Shown piece by piece: positions 7,226 to 13,600 of a stretch of DNA of 15,137 nt. This DNA is from DASYAN01 sp036501345 (GTDB lineage: Bacteria > Chloroflexota > Ktedonobacteria > Ktedonobacterales > Ktedonobacteraceae). Each line of letters begins with the position of its first letter. The first letter of the stretch is position 1. Below the pieces are notes generated by a model. The model made no database searches and was not told where the DNA came from. It was given only the letters and a program-made list of their open reading frames with translations. Made by a program: the position numbers and the translations under genes. The DNA lies in the NCBI GenBank assembly GCA_036501345.1, contig DASYAN010000234.1:1-15137 (forward strand), written 5' to 3'.

Positions 7226-9559
7226 TCAACGAGATTTCCAAATAATCTTGAAGGCCCAGGCATACTGACCAGCTTGTTGAGCAGCTGGTGGCACATCGAT
7301 AATCAGCCTGCCTCCCTGCTGACTCCAGTGCAGCGGACCACCAGCGTAACCTAGCATCGTGATCACATCCCCCGGTTGGATCGGCACTGGTTGGTTCACG
7401 ACAATCTGATTGCCAGGTTTTACCAATGAAGTAATGTAAAACGCTTGATTGGGCCGAACGGTGAAGCGCAGATTACCATCCTGTGACGCACGCGACCAGT
7501 AAGTTGTGTTATAGATGGCCTCCCCATTGACCTTGAGCCAGGCCCCCATCTCCAGCAGACGTTGCTGCATGATGGCAGGGATTGTCCCATCAGCCTTTGG
7601 TCCGATGTCGAGCAAAAAGTTACCGTTCTTGCTCACGATGTCAACAAGGTTAGTGATGAGCTGGCCTGCGGTGGCATAGGCCGAATCCGGCGTCGCTGCG
7701 TTGTAACCGAAGGAGTCGGGATCGATGCCTCGGGTTGACTCCCACTTTTGCACAACTAAATTGCTGAACGAGCTGTACTCCGGAGTGGTAAAATCATGCT
7801 CGGGAATGCCACAGCGATCATTAACTGTCACCTGCTGGCCCAAGTGCAACGCCTGATTGAAGTAGTCCGCAAACACTGTTCGACTATCATTTATGCCACC
7901 AATATCACACCATAAGATGTCCGGTTTATAGTTGTGAACTAATTCGAGCATCTGCGGCTTCTGAAAATCCTGGACATAATTCTTGACTGGAATGTAGCCT
8001 GTGTAAGGGATCTGCTGACCCGTGACATACTGGGTCGGAGGCCCGCCAGAGAAGGCTCCAGAGCTGTGGTAGGCAGGATTATACCATTCTGGCAGCGAGT
8101 AGTAGACGCCTCGTTTTAGATTAGGAGCATATTGTGCAGCTGCATCGAAGAGTTCCTTAACGAGATCCTTGTGTGGACCGAGATCAACCGAATCTCGATG
8201 GCTGTACTGGGTCTGAAAGAGCGCAAAGCCATCGTGATGCTTGGTGACCTGGACGAAATATTTGGCCCCAGCCTGATTGAACAGCTGTACCCAGGCCTTA
8301 GGATCAAATTTTGCTGCTGTAAACTGGGGGATAAAGTCGTCATAATTGAAGTTTGGCCCATAGGTCTGAAGCTGATGCTGATAGGTAGGGTCCTGCTTAT
8401 TGTTCATATGATTCCAGTACCACTCGGCATACTCCTTACCAACCGGTGCCCAGGCAGGTACCGAGTAGATACCCCAGTGGATAAAGATACCAAACTTGGC
8501 GTTGTCGAACCAGTCTGGGGCTTGATGCAGGGAAAGCGAGGCATCAGTAGGACTGTACTGAGCAATCCCAGCAGTCAGCATGAAAGTGAAGCGATTAGCG
8601 CTACCTCCAGTGGTCTGGGCTACTACCATACCCGAGATTTGTGTACCATCCGCTATTGATGCTAACTTCTTTATTCCGACTTCCACAATGACCTGTTCAC
8701 CCAAACCTAACTCAGATATAACCGCTGGAACCACAGTCTCTATCCCATCACCCTGGACCACAACCCTAGTTGGATGGCTGGGAGTGAACCACTCGGTACC
8801 ATTGTTCTCTACAGTAGCCTCGATGACTTGTGTCGTTGAGGTGCCAGACATTATCTTTGTAGTGGAGTGAGCATCAAGCACCCTGGCAGAATAGCCTTGC
8901 ACAGCAGGCTGCAGAGTCAGGGCAAACACATGTAAACTGGGTTGATTCGGACTAGGTCGCGCAGTCGAAGGCAAGGTCAGCGAGCTTGCTATCTTCGTCC
9001 CATCTATCCCTACCTGCACAGCATAGATATGTGCTGCTTCTTGATCGATGCCCGTTGGTGTATAGCGGTAGCTTGTGTTCACAACACCGGAGGTATTAAG
9101 CCAATCAGGCACACTCAGTGATGCTGAAGATGTCGAGCCATCAGCATAATGGATGGTTACCGTGCCACTGACCGAGCCCCACGTTGCCGTGACCAACAAG
9201 AGTGCCTGCTGGTAGTTCCCTTGGGGAAGGTTAATGGTTTGTCCCAGTGCCACAACATTATCATCCGCCCCTGACCCACTAGTCGGGAACTGGTATGAAA
9301 TGCCGTTCAAAGTCCTCTGACCAGCTTGTGGGAGTTGATTTGCTGGGTAGGAGTATCCTGAGCCATCCAAGTTGGCCTGTCCAGGCCCGCTGCCGGTGCC
9401 TTTGTTGTTCAGGTATGAAGATAGAGAGACCACGACTGATGAAGCACTGTTAGTCTGAGTCGAGGACCCACAGGCCTGAACCAATAGACTAGCCATAATG
9501 ACAATAAATATCAGCATCGTATCCATGGCTATTTTCAAATGAAAAAAGCGTTTGAGCAT
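7226..9559 (-). CDS. Lipoprotein alpha-L-fucosidase, GH29, with N-terminal beta-sandwich domains
   Basis: Predicted extracellular, membrane-anchored retaining glycosidase that removes alpha-L-fucose from glycans. The protein has 777 residues. Residues 1-30 are a signal peptide ending in the lipobox LVQAC (Cys30 is the lipidation site). Residues about 40-220 form a beta-sandwich domain of a kind often attached to secreted glycosidases (NLDGSGYSYP, DNVVALGQTI, VTIHYADGS). Residues about 230-330 look like a CARDB/NEW3-type domain. The GH29 catalytic domain covers about 345-700: WFDNAKFGIFIHWGIYSVPAW (350-370), TKHHDGFALF (439-448), DILWCDIGG with the likely nucleophile Asp552, QKWEST with Glu607 as a possible acid/base, and GNFLLDIGPKADG (646-658). 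A GAGGAG site (fwd 9567-9572), 7 nt from the ATG at 9559, sets the start. It stands alone on the minus strand and has no link to menaquinone synthesis. Confidence 0.9.
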   Translation of the reverse strand: MLKRFFHLKIAMDTMLIFIVIMASLLVQACGSSTQTNSASSVVVSLSSYLNNKGTGSGPGQANLDGSGYSYPANQLPQAGQRTLNGISYQFPTSGSGADDNVVALGQTINLPQGNYQQALLLVTATWGSVSGTVTIHYADGSTSSASLSVPDWLNTSGVVNTSYRYTPTGIDQEAAHIYAVQVGIDGTKIASSLTLPSTARPSPNQPSLHVFALTLQPAVQGYSARVLDAHSTTKIMSGTSTTQVIEATVENNGTEWFTPSHPTRVVVQGDGIETVVPAVISELGLGEQVIVEVGIKKLASIADGTQISGMVVAQTTGGSANRFTFMLTAGIAQYSPTDASLSLHQAPDWFDNAKFGIFIHWGIYSVPAWAPVGKEYAEWYWNHMNNKQDPTYQHQLQTYGPNFNYDDFIPQFTAAKFDPKAWVQLFNQAGAKYFVQVTKHHDGFALFQTQYSHRDSVDLGPHKDLVKELFDAAAQYAPNLKRGVYYSLPEWYNPAYHSSGAFSGGPPTQYVTGQQIPYTGYIPVKNYVQDFQKPQMLELVHNYKPDILWCDIGGINDSRTVFADYFNQALHLGQQVTVNDRCGIPEHDFTTPEYSSFSNLVVQKWESTRGIDPDSFGYNAATPDSAYATAGQLITNLVDIVSKNGNFLLDIGPKADGTIPAIMQQRLLEMGAWLKVNGEAIYNTTYWSRASQDGNLRFTVRPNQAFYITSLVKPGNQIVVNQPVPIQPGDVITMLGYAGGPLHWSQQGGRLIIDVPPAAQQAGQYAWAFKIIWKSR

Positions 9560-9851
9560 TGGCCATCTCCTCGTTAACTAAAAAGGATCTCCAAACCACA
9601 AAGGTCCTCCCCAAGCAGTCTGCTCTATGGAAGCACAATGCTCTCATTCCCTACTACTAGTCCTTAGTGTAACAAATGAAGATGGCTATTTCCAGTAAAA
9701 ATAGGGACATCTATAGGACATATACGCGGCACTTTGGCACCAGAACTTGTCCCGCCTCTGCGGTCAGTTCCCCATGCAGTTCTCTTTCACCAAATACCTT
9801 TCTGACACCTATCTGCCCAAATTGCCCAAGTGCTCTTCCTACCTTGCCAAT

Positions 9852-9892
9852 TTTAAGCATTTCTTTATGCCGATTTAAGCACTTCTTTATGC
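9852..9892 (+). repeat. Direct repeat pair, 19 nt, period 22
   Basis: TTTAAGCATTTCTTTATGC (9852-9870) recurs as TTTAAGCACTTCTTTATGC (9874-9892), 18 of 19 identical. Closely spaced imperfect repeats like this suggest protein-binding sites at an element end. Confidence 0.7.
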
Positions 9893-9912
9893 AAAACAGC
9901 TTGACAGGCACC

Positions 9913-9929
9913 ATCGTAACCTTTACGAT
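9913..9929. repeat. 7-bp perfect hairpin
   Basis: ATCGTAA-CCT-TTACGAT is a perfect inverted repeat with a 3-nt loop. No T-run follows, so it is more likely a protein-binding or element-end hairpin than a terminator. Confidence 0.6.
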
Positions 9930-9967
9930 ACTATCGGTTCCCCTGCAGAAGGAACAACTGTAACTAA

Positions 9968-10002
9968 GCTATACGCAGGCTTTTGCTACCGTTTGCGATA
10001 GC
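9968..10002. repeat. Imperfect hairpin (5 + 4 bp with one bulge)
   Basis: GCTAT (9968-9972) pairs with ATAGC (9998-10002), and CGCA (9974-9977) pairs with TGCG (9994-9997), leaving A9973 bulged. It lies 65 nt before the first structured RNA. Hairpins with a bulge are typical of ends recognised by Y1 transposases, but no TnpA gene is present. Confidence 0.45.
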
Positions 10003-10066
10003 AGTTGAAGGCGAAATCCTACTAGGGAAACTTATATACTGATTTCATTTTGACTAGATGACATGA

Positions 10067-10375
10067 GGTCTGCACATGCCAAGAACCCCTGAATTTATTC
10101 GGGGGCTAGCGAAACGGCTAGCGCAACGTAAGTTCTTGTCTAGCGGACTCTCTTTAAAAAGAGAGTAGCAGCGTTACTGGCTAAGAAATAGCGAAATTCC
10201 AGGCTTATGTGCTAGGGAGAGTAGCGAAAGCATGTTTGGATGCCACCCTAGTCTAAACCACTGCCTGCCACGCCGAAGCAGACGGTCTTGGACCTATGCC
10301 AGTCTCGCAATCGCGAAGGGTCTTATCACCCGTGCTTTGACACGGTGGCTCGTAATCGAGCAAGAGTTTTCTGGG
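10067..10375 (+). ncRNA. Structured RNA 1: IscB-type omega RNA / HEARO-like, orphan
   Basis: Not coding in any convincing frame, but dense in nested stems. A closing stem CAAGAAC/GTTCTTG (10080-10086, 10132-10138) encloses an 8-bp hairpin (10086-10105) and a GCTAGC/GCTAGC hairpin (10105-10122). Next come a 9-bp hairpin (10147-10166), a long-range pairing ACTGGC/GCCAGT (10176-10181, 10298-10303), CTAGGG/CCCTAG (10212-10217, 10246-10251) or, exclusively, GTTTGGA/TCTAAAC (10234-10240, 10252-10258), CCGTG/CACGG (10330-10345) and GCTCG/CGAGC (10348-10361). From memory, HEARO RNAs sit directly after ATGA or GTGA; here ATGA (10063-10066) precedes GGTC. The order GCCAG, ATCACC, hairpin, GAGTTTT also resembles the OgeuIscB omega RNA as I recall it. 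A guide would be roughly 10051-10066. No IscB gene follows; the next gene is a methyltransferase. A cis-regulatory leader is the main alternative. Ends are approximate. Confidence 0.6.
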
Positions 10376-10379
10376 TCTT

Positions 10380-10484
10380 TCTCCTAAAAAGGCCCTCCCG
10401 AAAGGGATAGCACCAGAACAGAAAGGAGAGCGAGGCGGGTGCTACCACACAAGATCAGCGGCGGCTTTTCAGCCAGATGATCTT
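10380..10484 (+). promoter_or_regulatory. Hairpin-rich leader before the methyltransferase
   Basis: TCCC-GAAA-GGGA (10396-10407) is a GNRA-capped hairpin. TAGCACC (10408-10414) pairs with GGTGCTA (10438-10444), around a loop carrying AAAGGAG, and TCTCCT (10380-10385) could pair with AGGAGA in that loop (10424-10429), which would form a pseudoknot. AAGATC/GATCTT (10451-10456, 10479-10484) encloses GGCT-TTTC-AGCC (10463-10474). This may be the 3' part of structured RNA 1 or a separate mRNA leader. Confidence 0.4.
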
Positions 10485-10556
10485 CCCCACATCCCATGCG
10501 TGCAGGAGGCAATTCCTCCCCCGCTTGGAAAGACGGGTCTCCTTGCCAACAATCCG

Positions 10557-11480
10557 ATGAAATCTGCACATATGAACTGGCATTCCCAAGTGCGTCAAAG
10601 GCGCACAACGCTCATTTCCCCTAATGAGCATACCCCCTCTAATTCCCAGGCAGTGATGCTCGCAAGCCGTCAGTTGCCGACCGATTCTCCCTACATTCTG
10701 CCCTGGAATACGGAAGAAGTCAATCGACTAGACTTTCAGCACCACTTATTGCGTCAAGCCATGTCGGGCAATTATCGAGCTCCACTCAAACGGCCAAAAA
10801 ATATTCTGGATGTTGGATGTGGAACAGGTCGTTGGGCTCAGGAAATGGCCCAGGCATTCTCTGATGCAAACGTGATTGGCCTTGACATCTTCGATCCACC
10901 CGTAGAGGTAAATGCTTCAACCAAGCCGAGCAACTATCAATTTGTCATGGCGGATGTCTTGAAAGGCTTACCTTTCTCTCCCTATCAGTTCGATTTCGTC
11001 CATCAACGATCACTCAGCTATGTTATTCCTACCCCTCGCTGGCTCCAAGTCGTAAACGAGCTCGTGCGAGTCACACGTCCTGGTGGCATGATCGAGCTGG
11101 TAGAGCCAGACAACACCTTTCAAAATGCTGGTCCAGCGTGTACTCAGATTCAGAAATGGATTATAGATGCCTGCAGAAAGTGCGGTATCGATCCCGTTGA
11201 AGCTACACAAATTGGAGCATACTTACAAGTTACTGGGCTACTGAACGTCACAACAGAGACGATTACTTTGCCTGTTGGTCAATGGGGAGGCCGCCAGGGA
11301 AGCTCAACTGCAACGAATATGCGTGCAGCGTGTCTGGCTATGAAGCCGTTAGTTCTTCAACATCTAGATGTCAACTCTGAAGAATACGATCGTCTTCTTG
11401 AAGAGATGTTTAGGGAATGCGAACAACTTCAAAGTTGTATTGCCATCCATGTTGCTTATGGACAACGACCTTACCGATAA
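10557..11480 (+). CDS. Class I SAM-dependent methyltransferase, unknown substrate
   Basis: Transfers a methyl group from S-adenosylmethionine; the substrate cannot be told. From the ATG at 10557 it has 307 residues. The Rossmann-fold motifs are ILDVGCGTGRWAQEMAQ (83-99, motif I), NVIGLD (105-110, acidic residue at the end of strand 2), FVMADVLKGLPF (129-140), FDFVHQR (145-151) and RVTRPGGMIELVEPD (171-185). The upstream segment PYILPWNTEEVNRLDFQHHLLRQAMSGNY (45-73) is, as I recall, characteristic of a methyltransferase group common in Ktedonobacteria. It lacks UbiE/MenG signatures, so although it sits among men genes I do not call it the demethylmenaquinone methyltransferase. The start is unsure: no Shine-Dalgarno lies near 10557, and GTG 10500, ATG 10572 and ATG 10653 are in-frame alternatives. 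A GGAGG at 10505 is locked in a GGAGG/CCTCC hairpin. Confidence 0.85.
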   Translation: MKSAHMNWHSQVRQRRTTLISPNEHTPSNSQAVMLASRQLPTDSPYILPWNTEEVNRLDFQHHLLRQAMSGNYRAPLKRPKNILDVGCGTGRWAQEMAQAFSDANVIGLDIFDPPVEVNASTKPSNYQFVMADVLKGLPFSPYQFDFVHQRSLSYVIPTPRWLQVVNELVRVTRPGGMIELVEPDNTFQNAGPACTQIQKWIIDACRKCGIDPVEATQIGAYLQVTGLLNVTTETITLPVGQWGGRQGSSTATNMRAACLAMKPLVLQHLDVNSEEYDRLLEEMFRECEQLQSCIAIHVAYGQRPYR

Positions 11481-11482
11481 AG

Positions 11483-11719
11483 GAGAGTGTCAGAATAAAG
11501 ATGTGGGTATTGTCATCTCCCAAGACGCCCAAAGCGTAGGTGCCCGTCCATCTAACGGAAGCGCAAGGCATGGGGACGATAGCGAGCATGGCACCGCTCA
11601 AGAAACAGGCAGGAGGATGGTTGAGTCTGTTTCAGATATTCCCTGCCAACTACGCGTCCCGTCTTGAGTCGTGGCTACGCCACATTTCTCAGGGAAGCGA
11701 CTACGCGAGAGTGTCAGAA
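11483..11719 (+). repeat. 13-nt exact direct repeat
   Basis: GAGAGTGTCAGAA occurs at 11483-11495, starting 3 nt after the methyltransferase stop, and again at 11707-11719. They bracket a 211-bp segment and may be footprints of an insertion or element ends. Confidence 0.7.
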
Positions 11720-11752
11720 GCTGCAGGGCTTTCGCCCTTGCGGAGTGTCACC
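11716..11752 (+). mobile_element. Right-end-like module A (TnpB-type omega RNA 3' hairpin?)
   Basis: AGAAGCT (11716-11722) is followed by a GC-rich hairpin (GCAGGGC, loop TTTC, GCCCTTGC with one bulge, 11723-11741) and then GAGTGTCACC (11743-11752). The same order recurs in module B. A terminal hairpin followed by a TCAC-type end is typical of IS200/IS605 right ends, where the TnpB guide RNA ends; this match is from memory and no tnpB gene is seen. Confidence 0.45.
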
Positions 11753-12142
11753 CTGTCAGATAGAATAGTTGAGTAGAACAAGAAAAGGCGTTCAACAGAT
11801 AACAGCTTGGTAGCGCTCGTAGGTACGGTACAAGCCCGTTGGCCTGCATCCTTCCAGTACGGCTGCATAGAAGTATTCTGTTTGTCTTTCTTCCATTGCC
11901 TCACGTTTTGGCGCGTGATCAAGGCAAAGACTTGTCGCACCAACGTATCTACAAACTGTCCCCGCAAGGGTAGAGCACGGGATAAAGAACCATGCTCGAT
12001 CGAAAGAGACGGCACGTAGTAGTAGCCTAGGACACGGGCCTGAGAACTCTGGTTCTCAGTTGTCTGAGTTTGGTTGTACGCGCAGTCACCTATGCTTGAG
12101 TGGGGTTCCTGCGGGAACATGATCAGTGTACAGTTGTAGTTC

Positions 12143-12180
12143 AGAAGCTCATCCCCTTCTAGGGGATAGAGAGTGTCACC
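12143..12180 (+). mobile_element. Right-end-like module B (TnpB-type omega RNA 3' hairpin?)
   Basis: AGAAGCT (12143-12149) is followed by the perfect hairpin ATCCCCT-TCT-AGGGGAT (12151-12167) and then GAGTGTCACC (12171-12180). The flanking boxes are identical to module A while the stem is entirely different in sequence, so the structure is kept but not the bases. It ends exactly 16 nt before the GGTC that begins structured RNA 2. Confidence 0.5.
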
Positions 12181-12196
12181 AATCTATATTCTCTAA

Positions 12197-12425
12197 GGTC
12201 AGGGACTCCACGCATTTCTGCGTGGGCTTGCAGTAATTCGTAAGGGTTTTTGCGGCTTCACCTGTCCAGACTCAGGTCTAGGGCATGTCTCTAGAACTAC
12301 GTTAGGAGCGAAACTAGGTACGTTGGGATGCGAGGCCAGTCCCAACCTCTACGGTGAAGGGTTAAACAGGTTTACGAGGGTTAGTGCCAGTGCTCTTCAC
12401 GCTAAACCTTTCCATAACAGTGTCG
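12197..12425 (+). ncRNA. Structured RNA 2, diverged relative of structured RNA 1
   Basis: It shares an ordered set of elements with RNA 1: a GGTC start (12197-12200); an early strong hairpin CCACGCA-TTTC-TGCGTGG (12208-12225); an AGCGAAA box; a 25-nt hairpin with stem GTTGGGA/TCCCAAC (12322-12328, 12340-12346) and an 11-nt loop; and TGCCAGT (12385-12391) starting 39 nt after that hairpin, as in RNA 1. The stem differs from RNA 1 by a T-A to G-C swap and a G-T to G-C change, which keeps pairing. It also has TCTAG/CTAGA (12277-12295). GTGAAG/CTTCAC (12354-12359, 12395-12400) crosses AGGTTTA/TAAACCT (12368-12374, 12403-12409), a possible pseudoknot. The clear ATCACC-hairpin-GAGTTTT tail of RNA 1 is absent, so the 3' end may be degraded. 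It lies directly before menC. Confidence 0.5.
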
Positions 12426-12434
12426 AGGCCACCA

Positions 12435-12446
12435 TTACCCGGGTAA
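12435..12446. promoter_or_regulatory. 12-bp perfect palindrome before the menC ribosome site
   Basis: TTACCCGGGTAA lies 3 nt upstream of the menC Shine-Dalgarno sequence. It could be an operator or a short hairpin controlling access to the ribosome site; a chance palindrome is possible. Confidence 0.3.
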
Positions 12447-12448
12447 CC

Positions 12449-12453
12449 GGAGG
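12449..12453 (+). promoter_or_regulatory. Ribosome-binding site that fixes the menC start
   Basis: GGAGG lies 7 nt before TTG 12461, which begins the conserved MenC N-terminus (RIVRYRIPLHSPF). This rejects the longer frame starting at TTG 12323, whose first 46 codons run through structured RNA 2. Confidence 0.8.
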
Positions 12454-12460
12454 CTCTCAT

Positions 12461-13600
12461 TTGAGGATAGTGCGATATCGTATACCTCTACATAGCCCTT
12501 TCACTACTGCCCACGGCACCATGGTCACACGCGAAGGGGCTATCGTTGAGATCTCGACAGCAGAAGGGATTACTGGCATAGGTGAGATTGCCCCTATGCC
12601 AGACTTCGGCGGTGGCAATCTCACCTATGCACTCACGGCACTTCACCAATCTTCAATCGTTAACGATCTTCTGAGCAAAGGACTATATGAAGCGATGGAC
12701 TGCCTATATGCAGCTGTAGATAGCCTACCCACCTCTACCATTTGCGGACTAGAAATTGCCTTGCTCGATGCGCTCGGACAAGCCCAAGGATGCAGCATAA
12801 GCGAACTACTAACCCAACGATCTCAATCCAATGCAGTTCATCCACATAGCAACGTTTCCACACAACAACCCATTGCACCACGTACTCACATCCCGGTCAA
12901 CGCTGTTATTGGCACATCAGCGATAAATGCAGCAGTAAATGATGCGCTAGTTGCAGTCGCAAATGGCTTTGGTTGCCTAAAACTCAAACTCGGTATGGGT
13001 GTAAAAGCAGATCTTGAGCGCGTCCATGCCATTCGCGAGGCAATTGGACCCACCGTTCACCTGCGCCTGGATGCTAATGAAGCATGGGATTTTGATCAGG
13101 CATATACTATACTTACTAAGTGTGCCCCCCTCGACATCCAATATGTCGAGCAGCCACTCAAAGCTAGCGATCTGATAGGCATGCACAATCTCAGACAAGT
13201 TGTTGCAATCCCTATCGCAGCAGATGAGGCGATAGATGATCTAGCAAGTGCTCGTCGTATCCTTGCAGCCCAGGCCGCTGATGTGCTGATCCTTAAACCA
13301 CAGCTTATTGGTGGGTTACATGTCAGTCGGCAAATCATCCAGGAAGCTACAAAACAAGGTGTGCACTGTGTGATTACCAGCGCCATCGAGACAGGTATCG
13401 GTATCGCAGGCATACTGCACTTGGTCGCAGCATCGCCTGAATTAACGCTGGAATGTGGACTAGCCACGCTACATCTTCTAGAAGACGACTTGTTAATTGA
13501 GGATCTACCTATCCATAACGGGATTCTCACTGTTCCTAGAGGGACAGGGCTGGGTTTACACCTGGATAAACAAACACTCTGGAAATGGCGTGCATACTAA
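12461..13600 (+). CDS. menC: o-Succinylbenzoate synthase MenC (enolase superfamily)
   Basis: Dehydrates SHCHC to o-succinylbenzoate. The TTG start gives 379 residues. The N-terminal capping domain (about 1-130) starts MRIVRYRIPLHSPFTTAHG and includes GEIAPMP. The barrel domain has all expected catalytic residues: Lys174 and Lys176 in CLKLKLG (acid/base), metal ligands Asp204 (LRLDANEAW), Glu230 (YVEQPL) and Asp255 (IAADEA), and Lys279 in LILKPQLIGGL. The C-terminal substrate-side loop is TSAIETGIG. The motif spacing fits the MenC/N-acylamino-acid racemase family; the menE neighbour settles the role. It is cut off from menFDHB by about 7.7 kb of accessory DNA, so it probably needs its own promoter, which I could not identify. 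Confidence 0.95.
   Translation: MRIVRYRIPLHSPFTTAHGTMVTREGAIVEISTAEGITGIGEIAPMPDFGGGNLTYALTALHQSSIVNDLLSKGLYEAMDCLYAAVDSLPTSTICGLEIALLDALGQAQGCSISELLTQRSQSNAVHPHSNVSTQQPIAPRTHIPVNAVIGTSAINAAVNDALVAVANGFGCLKLKLGMGVKADLERVHAIREAIGPTVHLRLDANEAWDFDQAYTILTKCAPLDIQYVEQPLKASDLIGMHNLRQVVAIPIAADEAIDDLASARRILAAQAADVLILKPQLIGGLHVSRQIIQEATKQGVHCVITSAIETGIGIAGILHLVAASPELTLECGLATLHLLEDDLLIEDLPIHNGILTVPRGTGLGLHLDKQTLWKWRAY

Larger units (their letters stand above)
9560..10066. other. Repeat- and hairpin-rich divergent intergenic region
   Basis: I find no convincing gene in these 507 nt. They hold the fucosidase ribosome site, two GGACA motifs (9705, 9716), a near-identical direct-repeat pair (9852-9892), a 7-bp perfect hairpin (9913-9929) and a 9-bp bulged hairpin (9968-10002). 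A possible -10 box, TATACT (10035-10040), lies just before the first structured RNA but has no good -35 partner. The picture is of decayed mobile-element ends. Confidence 0.5.
11481..12196. other. Non-coding region with IS200/IS605-like end modules
   Basis: I find no convincing gene in these 716 nt. The region holds four copies of GAGTGTCA, all on the + strand (11485, 11709, 11743, 12171), two AGAAGCT-hairpin-GAGTGTCACC modules, and perfect hairpins CTGAGAAC-TCTG-GTTCTCAG (12040-12059) and GTTCC-TGCG-GGAAC (12105-12118). No transposase or TnpB motif is readable in any frame, so any element here is internally deleted or decayed. Confidence 0.5.

Noticed and set aside
9852..9892. CRISPR array
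   Set aside because: There are only two repeats, the 3-nt gap between them cannot be a spacer, and there are no cas genes.
9711..9914. 67-codon minus-strand frame in the divergent intergenic region
   Set aside because: Its N-terminal part is made by the 22-bp-period direct repeat, and no ribosome site or domain is evident.
10057..10440. Group II intron or riboswitch as the identity of structured RNA 1
   Set aside because: I could not find a domain V-like hairpin or an intron-encoded reverse transcriptase, nor the core of a riboswitch class I know. The HEARO-like features fit better, though a leader RNA is kept as an alternative.
10557..11480. Methyltransferase as the menaquinone-pathway MenG/UbiE
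   Set aside because: The SAM motif and downstream segments do not match UbiE signatures, and an uncoupled position next to mobile-type RNAs does not support a pathway role.
11540..11776. 78-codon plus-strand frame (GTG start) after the methyltransferase
   Set aside because: It has no ribosome site, no family resemblance, and its 3' third reads through the hairpin of module A. I considered a decayed TnpB C-terminus, but no zinc-finger or RuvC motif is visible.
11701..12120. 139-codon minus-strand frame in the non-coding region
   Set aside because: It runs through module A and the 12040-12118 hairpins, shows no recognisable domain, and has composition typical of chance readings.
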